Part shown: positions 47,683 through 57,600 of the stretch, in pieces
Layout: every line of letters begins with the position of its first letter
Position numbering within the stretch: the first letter of the stretch is position 1
Origin: Ascidia mentula
Taxonomy: Eukaryota; Chordata; Ascidiacea; Phlebobranchia; Ascidiidae
Length of the DNA: 64,000 nucleotides
Assembly: GCA_947561715.1 (NCBI GenBank)
Contig: OX387205.1
Location: 14,203,001 to 14,267,000 of the forward strand
Reading direction: 5' to 3'
The notes under the pieces: model-generated
What the model was told of the DNA's origin: nothing
The model's input: only the letters and a program-made list of their open reading frames with translations
Databases searched by the model: none
Made by a program: the position numbers and the translations under genes

Positions 47683-48826
47683 ATGGACTCCCTAAAGATT
47701 GGAAGTGCTTCATTTGCATTAGCTCTGCATAACTGCCATTTACGTGACAAAAACAACATATTTTTGTCACCCTACAGTGTGTACACTCTCCTTTGTATGG
47801 TGTTAAATGGAGCTGCTGAATCCACTCAGATTCAGCTAAGAAAAGCTCTTAATATTGGTAGTGAAATTCCAATTGATCAATTGTGTAAAGCTAACTTGAA
47901 GTTGATGGATGAAATAAACAATGCCAGGGAATCCATCACTCTGGAAGTAGCAAACAATGTGTTTCCTGATACTTCCTTTACACTGTGTGATGAGTTTATT
48001 GAGGCTTGCAAGAAATATTTCAAGTGCGATGTGATTGGACTGGATTTTCAATCCAATGCAGCAGATGCTAGAAACACAATTAACCAGTGGGTTGCTGAGA
48101 GAACTAGAGATAAAATAAAAGATTTGTTTTCCCTTGGTGATTTGCAAGGAGCAAAACTGGTTCTTGTCAATGCCGTTTACTTCAAAAGGGGATTGGCTGA
48201 ACCAGTTTGATTCAGCCAAGACGGAAGCAGGAAGATTTCAGATCAACCTTTTTCAGTCTGCATCTGTTCAAATGATGAAGACATTCAGTTATCAGCGATA
48301 TCTGAAAGACAAAAGCTTTGGTGTTAAGGTGTTAGAGATTCCATACAGCGGAGATACTGTGTCTATGATTAACATTTTGCCAATATCCAAGTTTGGATTA
48401 AAGTCAGTTATGGAGAAAATGAGTGGAACAAAATTGCTTGATCTTGTATCAAGGATTGATAGTTTTGAAGTTAAAGTTGCTGTTCCAAAATTTAAGTTGG
48501 AAGAAAAGTACGAATTGAAGAATGCTTTGCACAGACTTGGCATCAAAGACATGTTCACCACAAAGGCCAACCTAAGTGGAATTTCTCCTGGCGGTGACCT
48601 TTTTGTATCTCAGGTTTTTCACAAATCCTATATAGAGGTAAATGAAGAGGGTTCAGAAGCTGCTGCTGCAACTGCAACTGCTATTACAACAAGTGGATTC
48701 CCATTCAGTCGCCCACCAAAATATCTGACATTTATTTGTGATCACCCTTTTTTCTTCATGATTTATCACAAGCCCAGCCAGGCTATCCTGTTTTGTGGCA
48801 GCTACAGAAAACCACCAAAAGTCTAA
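47683..48826 (+). pseudogene. Serpin I (second subfamily), one-base frameshift
   Basis: More than 90 percent identical to H and J by eye. At 48183-48191 it reads TTCAAAAGGGG where H and J read TTCAAAGGGG, and the extra A shifts the frame and ends translation at 48210 after 175 residues. The rest of the serpin is open to 48826 in the new frame and includes the hinge EEGSEAAAAT and a loop TATAITTSGFPFSRPP almost like that of J. It may be a pseudogene, an allelic null or a homopolymer sequencing error. The flanking coding sequence shows no other decay, so any loss is recent. Confidence 0.85.
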
Positions 48827-50377
48827 CCAGTATTAGTCAAAATACACCTCAGTTTCTACCCATTGAAATGAATGATGTCAACATACAAAACAATATGTTT
48901 ACTCAATTGCTGTGGTCTTGTTTCCTATGGCTTTTCCATAGCCATAAAACAAAGTCAATTAATTGCACATAACAATTAAGTCAGACCCAAACCTCAAGTA
49001 GTGCCAAGTTTTTGTCAAAGGTTTTTGACCCTTCCATAGTTTTTAGCTAAAAGTCAATTCAGAACCATTCATATTGTTTTTTTCCACTGAATATTTTACA
49101 TTGTTATGCTTTGCACTAAGGTTTCTGAGGTTAATGATTTACTAGTTCCTCTACCATTTCACACCATTTTGTATTTTACCTATATTATTTTGTATATCTA
49201 TATCTGTGTAAAAGTGCCATGAAGTACAAAGAGTATGCATAACCAATAAGCCAAAATACATGTTTCATGTTATGAATTTAACATCAGATATTCTTTCATT
49301 TGTACTAATTGCTCATGATACTAAAATGTGTGTTATGATACTGGTTATTATAATACTTGTTGCAATTCATTTTTTCCATACAGATTTACAATTACCTGAT
49401 ACTTTCAGATTGAATTAAGGAAATTTTATACCAAAATATTGATAGATTATGGTTGTACATTTTTATTCACTTTAAACTGTGTTCTGTGTTTCCAATGTAT
49501 CCAAAAAGTTATATTTTAATGAAATAGAGACTGGCATTCAAGAGAAAAATAATTTAGATATGTAAAAAAATCTGAATTGTATGTTGTATGTATGTTTAAT
49601 TGCAACCATGTTGTGTTTTAATGCAGTGTTTAACATTTTCTACATCATCCACAGGACACTGCTGCATCTAACTCAGCATATGTTGTGAATTTTTGATGTT
49701 TGTCATGATATCTGAATTAAACAGAATACACGTATATGTTACGTAGATATATGACATATGTAAGTTAGATAATAATAAAAAATATCATTTTGCTGAAACA
49801 CAGTCACAAATCAGCGTTTTCATGTTTCTTGACCTGTTTATATTTCCACATACAGATTGGACTCTTGTTATTGTTTTGTAAATGTGTGCCTCACACTGTA
49901 ATACTTCTTCAAGTTCATATATTTTCCATTGTGTTTTATCTCCTGCTGTATATTACATTTTACTTATTACTTGGAACTGCTTTTAAAATAAACGTACTGT
50001 GCTTCAAATTGATGAGGTACAATTTATTATAGTTAACTAATTATCATTATTTTTATCATCCCAGTACAACATTTTAGCATAGAAATATAGTTTTGAATTT
50101 CAACCAATTTAAAGTTTTTGTGAAGGGAATGATGAAAATAACTGTATTGCCAATGTGAAGTTGTAAATTTGCAATTGTAAAAATGACTGCACCACTTGCC
50201 AAAACTCTATTAAGTTTGGTGATGTGTCATCTGGTGAATCCTTTGTTTACTCAGCAGTTAAAATTACAAAGCAATTGCATTGCCTTTACTTTCTGGACAG
50301 TTTTATTATCATTGATTTGTTTGTTTTACAGAAACCTGTGCTAAGCTGTACGTTAGTAACTGTTTAACCATTTTGTC
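48827..50377. repeat. Spacer between serpins I and J
   Basis: A near copy of the H-I spacer (offset 3,081) without the extra insertion present before I. Ends with the acceptor TTTTACAG (50324-50331), 46 bases before the serpin J ATG. No gene seen. Confidence 0.7.
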
Positions 50378-51520
50378 ATGGACTCCCTAAAGATTGGAAG
50401 TGCTTCATTTGCATTAGCTCTGCATAACTGCCATTTACGTGACAAAAACAACATATTTTTGTCACCCTACAGTGTGTACACTCTCCTTTGTATGGTGTTA
50501 AATGGAGCTGCTGAATCCACTCAGATTCAGCTAAGAAAAGCTCTTAACATTGGTAGTGAAATTCCAATCGATCAATTGTGTGAAGCTAACTTGAAGTTGA
50601 TGGATGAAATAAACAATGCCAGGGAATCCATCACTCTGGAAGTAGCAAACAATGTGTTTCCAGATACTTCCTTTACACTGTGTGATGAGTTTATTGAGGC
50701 TTGCAAGAAATATTTCCAGTGCGATGTGATTGGACTGGATTTTCAATCCAATGCAGCAGATGCTAGAAACACAATTAACCAGTGGGTTGCTGAGAGAACT
50801 AGAGATAAAATAAAAGATTTGCTTTCCCTTGGTGATTTGCAAGGAGCAAAACTGGTTCTTGTCAATGCCGTTTACTTCAAAGGGGATTGGCTGAACCAGT
50901 TTGATTCAGCCAAGACGGAAGCAGGAAGATTTCAGATCAACCTTTTTCGGTCTGCATCTGTTCAAATGATGAAGACATTTAGTTATCAGCGATATCTGAT
51001 AGACAAAAGCTTTGGTGTTAAGTTGTTAGAGATTCCATACAGTGGAGATACTGTGTCTATGATCATCATTTTGCCAATATCAAAGTTTGGATTAAAGTCA
51101 GTTATGGAGAAAATGACTGGAACAAAATTGCTTGATCTTGTCTCAAGAATTGATAGCTTTAATGTTAAAGTTGCTGTTCCAAAATTTAAGTTGGAAGAAA
51201 AGTACAAATTGAAAAATGCTTTGCACAGACTTGGCATCAAAGACATGTTCACCACAAAGGCCGACCTAAGTGGAATTTCTCCTGGCGGTGACCTTTTTGT
51301 ATCCCAGGTTGTTCACAAATCCTATATAGAGGTAAATGAAGAGGGTTCAGAAGCTGCTGCTGCAACTGCAACTGCTCTTTTAACAAGTGGATTCCCATTC
51401 AGTCGCCCACCAAAATATCTGACATTTATTTGTGATCACCCTTTTTTCTTCATGATTTATCACAAGCCCAGCCAGGCTATCCTGTTTTGTGGCAGCTACA
51501 GAAAACCACCAAAAGTCTAA
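50378..51520 (+). CDS. Serpin J (second subfamily), single exon
   Basis: 380 aa, intact, very similar to H over the body with most differences in the reactive loop. The hinge EEGSEAAAAT is followed by ATALLTS and GFPFSRPPKYLTF, versus AVIGLAK and GFGFGRPPKPRTF in H. Counting from the hinge puts Ser337 at P1, while Arg343 in FSR-PP is an unlikely P1 because Pro follows. It therefore probably has a different target from H. No signal peptide. The AATAAA seen directly behind H is changed here (AACTACA). Confidence 0.92.
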   Translation: MDSLKIGSASFALALHNCHLRDKNNIFLSPYSVYTLLCMVLNGAAESTQIQLRKALNIGSEIPIDQLCEANLKLMDEINNARESITLEVANNVFPDTSFTLCDEFIEACKKYFQCDVIGLDFQSNAADARNTINQWVAERTRDKIKDLLSLGDLQGAKLVLVNAVYFKGDWLNQFDSAKTEAGRFQINLFRSASVQMMKTFSYQRYLIDKSFGVKLLEIPYSGDTVSMIIILPISKFGLKSVMEKMTGTKLLDLVSRIDSFNVKVAVPKFKLEEKYKLKNALHRLGIKDMFTTKADLSGISPGGDLFVSQVVHKSYIEVNEEGSEAAAATATALLTSGFPFSRPPKYLTFICDHPFFFMIYHKPSQAILFCGSYRKPPKV

Positions 51521-52059
51521 CCGGTATTAGTCAAACTACACCTCAGTTTCTATTCATTGAAATGAATGATGTCAACATGTAAAACAATATGTTTACTCAA
51601 TTGCTGTGGTCTTGTTTTCTATGGCTTTTCCACAGCCATAAAACAAAGTCAATTAATTGCACATAACAATTAAGTCAGACCCAAAAATATTGTTTTTTTA
51701 CATTGAATATTTTACATTGTTATGCTTTGCACTAAGGTTTCTGCTGTTAATGATTTACTAGTTCCTCTACCATTTCACACAAATTTTGTATTTTACCTAT
51801 ATTATTTTGTATATCTATATCTGTGTAAAAGTGCCATGAAGTACAATGAGTATAAATCACCAATAAGCCAAAATACATGTTTCATGTTATGAATTTACCA
51901 TCAGATATTCTTTTATTTGTACTATTTGCCACATACTAAAACGCGTGTGTGATACTGGTTATTATATTGCTTGTTGCAGTTCATTTTTCCTTGCAGATGT
52001 ACATTTACCTAATATTTATGTTTCTTCAGGTGCTTGAAATAAGTTAATGTGGTTTTATA
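51521..52059. other. Serpin J 3' flank and DXO 5' region
   Basis: 51521-51990 is the usual H-type 3' flank with a deletion of about 105 bases near 51685. The acceptor TTTCTTCAG (52021-52029) lies 30 bases before the DXO start, so either a 5' UTR intron or trans-splicing begins the DXO mRNA here. No promoter motif identified. Confidence 0.5.
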
Positions 52060-53498
52060 ATGTTGCCAAACCATTCATACGAACCATGCCATGGACGTTT
52101 TCCAGTAGCAGGACTTCTCACCAGCAATGACAAAAGCCATCAGTGCACTTTGCGTAAACCGACCGAAGTTGGACGCTTTTCTCTCGACGGAGAGCGAAAA
52201 TTTCATCACGATCGCAGTCAAATGACCTGTCTTGTTTTGCCAAAACCAACAGGAAACAAACGATTAAATTTCGATTTGAACGATGGCTTCGAAACAGAAC
52301 GCTTTGTTAAACGAGATGAGGAAGTCAAAGAAAGACTGGATCACCTTCTTATGTGGATGCAGTTAAACAAGTCTAGGTTTGCCGAATCGGGTCAGACCAA
52401 TGCTGGTTCCAGACAACAACAAATGATTGGAAGCTGTCCTGACTTTGTGCTTTGGCGTGGTCACCTCACTAAAATGATGTGCACTCCATATGAAAACCGC
52501 GAGGGTTGGATTATGGCAACTCAGCGACTCGGCAACACTATCTACATTAGTGAAGTTGAAACCGAAGCAGCCGCGCACAGAAAGGGGAATATGACCTACA
52601 GGGAAAAACAGATGACTTATTGGGGAGTTCGTTTCGAAGGTTACATGACAGGTCCCTTTCCGAAACCTGGTGCAGAACCCGAAATCTTAAAACCTGTTTG
52701 GGAAACTGTCGTCAACACAAATGAGGCATTCTGTTCTGTGTTGAGGAGTAGACTTAATGGAAGGCACTCACTGATTTACGGAGCGGAAGTAGATTGCTGT
52801 CATCCTGTGCAGGTTTTAAACCCACCAGACTGCTACGTGGAGCTGAAGACAAGTCGAATCTTTACTTCTTCGAGACAAGAGGACAACTTCTATAGATTCA
52901 AAGTATGCTATAATAATAAATTGTTGCCAACTACCCCGAAAGTGGGTGAATTTACAAAACTATATCTAGAACCAAATAAAATTTGAAGACATCATTGCTC
53001 ATATACATTGTGCTTATTCCTCGTTGCCTAAAAATACATATGTTTCCATTGCTTTATTACATGCAAGTGAAATGTAAGTACTTTACTTGACACTCAAACG
53101 CTTCTTGTTAAAACCACACGTTATAAAGGTTATCCTTACAGTAAATTTACGTATGTTTTTAGACACGGAAGTGGTGGGCGCAGTCGTACTTGGCTGGAAT
53201 TCCTCAAATTACCTGCGGTTTCCGCGACGACAATGGCTGTGTTTCCCACCTTAAAAATTTCTCCACAGAATCTTTGCCTCAATTTGCCGCAAACCTCCAC
53301 AATTCATGGAAGGCTGATACTTGCTTAATATTCCTCGACAATTTGCTGGAGCAAGTGAAAGGTTTTTACGAGAGGCAATCTACTTGTGATATGTGTATAT
53401 TCACCTGGGAACCAGGAAATCCAGATATTACGTACGAAGGAAGAAACTCCGATAAAGACGGGTTTCTACCGGCTTGGTATATTGCTGAAATGAAATGA
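52060..53498 (+). CDS. DXO: DXO/Rai1-family decapping exoribonuclease
   Basis: Two exons, 52060-52902 (donor AAA|GTATGC) and 53163-53498 (acceptor TTTTTAG), give 392 aa, close to the ~396 of human DXO. Catalytic motifs are in order: WRGH (about 132-135), WGVRFEGY with Glu193, GAEVDC with Glu243 and Asp245, VELKTS with Glu261 and Lys263, and WWAQSYLAGI with Gln288. These are the metal and RNA ligands of the family. DXO removes incompletely capped or NAD-capped 5' ends from RNA in the nucleus and degrades the body 5' to 3'. All active-site residues are present, so the enzyme should work. Coding G+C is higher than in the serpins next to it. It is unrelated in function to its neighbours. Confidence 0.95.
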
Positions 53499-53608
53499 TC
53501 TTTGTTAATCGATTATGGGAATCATTTCCGACCATTCTATTGCAACTGATGTGACGATTTCCACCTTGTATAATTTACACGTCAAACATGGAAATGTTAA
53601 TTTGAGTG

Positions 53609-53685
53609 GGTTAAAATCTGTCTGCTTTGTTATAAGACATAACATGTATTTGTCATAAATAACAGAGCAGACAGATTTTTAATCC
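53609..53685 (+). repeat. Short foldback hairpin behind DXO
   Basis: AAAATCTGTCTGCTTTGTTAT (53613-53633) is the reverse complement, bar one G:T-compatible position, of ATAACAGAGCAGACAGATTTT (53659-53679), and pairing continues outward (GGTTA with TAATCC). A loop of about 20-25 bases separates the arms. It lies about 110 bases after the DXO stop and so may be in its 3' UTR. It may be a tiny MITE or a pre-miRNA-like hairpin; no second copy seen here. Confidence 0.65.
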
Positions 53686-54630
53686 TCCATGTTCAGTGAT
53701 CTTGTTCGTGATGGTGCAAAGGTTTTGAGAATTTTATTCCATATTTTCGTTACCAATTTAATAAATTTTCATGAAAAATTAGGCCATGGCAGTGGATAAT
53801 CTGGTTAGTAATGGAAAACGTTGAATCATTGCAACTGAAATTGATCGTTTACCTGCCGGCTAAGATGTAAATCCTTTTGCAACTTTGCTTTGTCTCTGCA
53901 TTTGCAGCCCCAAAACTCACACAACAGACAATAGGATATCAAAATATATTTCTTCAGCAACTTGGTCTGAGCTGACGTAGATGCATAAAAACAACAGTAT
54001 CAGTTTCACAGGAAAAGCTTGCCAAATGTTTCACAAAATAATTTTATAGTTTTGGGACGGCTTTTTTGTTATGCTCGGTGTGGGAATGCAATATAAGCAT
54101 TTTTCAGTACAGCAACAAAACTGCATTAAACAATAGCTTGCTAGACTGTTACAATCGTACATTACTACCTAGCGGAATGTCTATGTATGCTAATTTACAA
54201 AGCAATGACGTGGTGCTTAAAACGTGGATATCAAGGACTTTGATTTTAACAAGCAAACGTATGGGACAAGGTGCCACAGGCAGGAATTATAGGAATGTGT
54301 TTTCATGAATAAGTTTGGTGTTTTAAACGGGCGTGCGGATGTAATTGGGGGTTTGTAACTGTGCAGCTTGCAGTACATTATGCAAAACACTTGTGCAACA
54401 ATTCCATACAAACATTTACGTCAATTGTAATTGGGTTTTACTAAAAATGTCCCAACCCAAATGCGCCTTATGCAGAAAAGACACAATTTACACAGAAAAT
54501 ATATTTTCGCTACACTTTTAGCCAACCATAGATACTGCAGAGATTCCTTGTTTAAAACAGTCACAGGAGACGCCACAGTGTCTCTCCAAACAGAATTTAA
54601 CACCTTTGGCTGCCATTCCACCAGTGTTTG
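53686..54630. other. Intergenic region between DXO and ODF2 (convergent ends)
   Basis: No gene recognised. Short open frames at 54066-54308 and 54431-54634 have no recognisable product. Holds the 3' UTRs of the two convergent genes. Confidence 0.45.
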
Positions 54631-57600
54631 TTAATAAGGAGACCGATCAGCTTGATGGCGCACCGGAGTCGATGTGAGTGACACGTCACCGCCAAACACG
54701 TTGTTGTACGAAGTTTTGAGGAAGTTGACGTAATTCCGCATGGATCTGTTTGTGGATTCCGCTTGCTCCAGACGGTCTTTAGCGTCCTGCAACTTGCTCT
54801 GGTTCCTTCTTTCAGCCTGAAAAAAGAAGTTTAAAAATAAATGCCAGAGCCATAAAATTGTTCGCTAACATTTTGCAAATGTTTCGAACACAACCGTTTT
54901 CATTGTCAGTGTAGCGAACAGTGGCAAATTTAAGTATTTCGCATCTATGTACGTTTACATTTGCTGTAATGGCATTTTTCAATTATGGGAAGCGTCGTCC
55001 TAACTGTGCAAGGCTTTCTTACGCAATCGGTACTTTTCGAAGTTAATTAGATAAACGTCGAATGTTTTTACATAAACTTACAACAAACGTGCTGCATAAA
55101 AACAGTTACTTACATCTTCTTTTGTTCGCTTTATGGAAGCAACATCGGTTTTAAGTCTCGTCACAGCGGTTTCCAAATCAATGATTCTAGCCTGCGCAGC
55201 GTGTTCCTGCGTGAAAAAAATTGCAATTCAGAACATTGTGCACAAAAGCTGCTCTAGTAGAAGTAACATGTTTCGTTGCGTGCACACATTTGTCTAAACA
55301 AGTATTGCGAGCAAGATATCTACTTATATTCCTCCATACAAGCTCTTACCCTCGCCGCCGCCTTTTCCACTTCACTTTCAACAGCTTTGCGTGAATCGGC
55401 GACTGAAGCTTCCAGCTGACGTTTAAAACTCAATTTCTCGTGATTTGCTTCCTCCAGTTTGAGCTGAAGCGAACACAGAGTTGTTATATAAAAGCAGCCC
55501 TGGCACTAAGGCAGTTTATTAGGATCTAAATTCCATACAATCGACACAGTGGTACCTCTTCTACCGAGTACAAGTTTTAATGACGTCATAAATACAAGGG
55601 GATAATGTGTTTTTTTTTTCATCTTCATTAATATTTAAAATGAAACTTTAACATCAACTTGTTACACACATAATTTCTCACGTGACCGCACTGTTACGTC
55701 ACAAACCTGCAATTGTTGTATCCTCTCATCTTTTCCCACGGTATCCAAGACCGTCTCCTTCACCCTGACGTCCCGGTCATCCAGTTTAACCTGCAGGATT
55801 TGCAGGCGTGCTTCTAACGCTCTGTTCTCGTCACTCAGGGCAGCGATCCGCTGACGTAATGATGACGTTTCATCCGCTCGATCTTCAGTCTGTGGTTCGA
55901 AAATATTTGATAGTTTTTGATAAAAAGGCCGAAGCTAATATGATGATTATTATGAGCAAACGTTTCCAACAATGCTGTGCTCATCATCAGTGCATATTGT
56001 GGACTAATTAAGCCATGCACACAGAAGCATGTTAAATTTTTTTTACATAAACATGTTTCGCTATGAAGATGAAAAACGGCATTCTGACGAACAGCTCCAC
56101 ATATATTTGAAAGAATACACTTGTGTGGAGTTGAGATACGTTTCGGCTAAAGTTATGTAAGTTTGTCTATTGATTTGGTTTTTCTTATCAGTGTGAAAGT
56201 AGGTAGAATACCTTGTTCGTGAGGTCTGCTATGATCCTGGTTTGTTCGGCCGACCTCTGTTCAAACACGTGAAGTTTGTCCTGGGCGTCTTGCAACTTCA
56301 TTTCAGTTTCCTGGTATGCGTAAATGTATTAAAATGTCAGCAACAAGATCGTGGTAAACAACAAAAAAGTTGCAATTTTGAATAAAGGTTGCCATGGTGA
56401 TTACATTTTCATGTTCAATACATTAAAGCAGCGATTCCTACAGAATCTGGTTTCAAGCAAATTGTGGGTTTTGCCGAGAAAAAGGCGGAATTTCATCAAA
56501 ACGCTTTCTTTCTTCCAAATCAATTTTCCTGTATTTGATGATGACTGAAACCCCATAAAGTCCAGATTCACCTTGAGGAGTTCGGGTAATGGCTGCAAGT
56601 CCCTCATTCTATCCAACATTTGTTCCTTAACTCGTTCGATTTCATTGTTTCCGTCATCACGCATTCGCCGCGAGCTCCTCTCCACCCTTTCCGCCGATAG
56701 AAGAGCCTGAATGACGCCAAAATTAATTTGATCGTCTTAAGTTTAGGTTGCGATACAGCACTGCAGTGTATGAACGCTTAATCATTGCCTAATTTGAACT
56801 TAAATTAGTAAGTATCACCGGATGGTTGACGAAACGCAGCCTTTAATAAAAAATCTCGTAACTTTATGCCGGAAAAACAGTTCTTTAAAATTACAATGTA
56901 AGGCAGCAAGAATAGCACTTTAAATGAAAAGATTTAATGCATTGCAAAATACCAACACAAAACAGTGTTAAGCATGTTTTTAAACACAAGAAATCGTCAT
57001 AAAATTAACGAAGGTTACAAGGACAGTAGTTTGTTTTTGAAACGTTTCATCACCGCAATGTTAAACAACAAATTTCCCACTTTTAAAGTTACAAGTTGGG
57101 AATAACTTTTCATAATACTTAATATTATGTTTCGAAGAATGTTTTAGCTGACAAATTTAACTTCAATCAATCAAAAGTAAAAGTACCTCTTCGGCTTCGT
57201 TCTTTGCTTTGCGCAGCTGTGTCCGAAGCTCCGACTCGACCGACTCCCTCTGCCGGATTTCGGCGCGCAAGTTCCCGGCTTCTTTCTCAGCCTCCTTCGA
57301 TCTATCTTCAGCAAGTGCGCAATCCTTCCTGTTACGTTCGGCGTCCGATCTCAAGGCACTGTTTTCTGACATCAGCCTAAAAAAAATAACAATCACAAGG
57401 AGTTGAGTGCTTATAGCGAGTTCAATCAGACCAAGTTGTCTACAGAATAAATCACTAAGACGGTGTGTTTATGCTTTTACAAATGAAAGTTTGTTTTGTT
57501 GGAATCTCCTGCTACTTTTATGGCCAGCAAAGACTTAGTAACAGATTTTTTGAACAACTCACGAATTCGGATTCTGTACAGGAGTTGTTTTCACATATTT

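Noticed and set aside
57209-57406. Plus-strand Ser-rich frame
   Set aside because: Reverse of an ODF2 exon.
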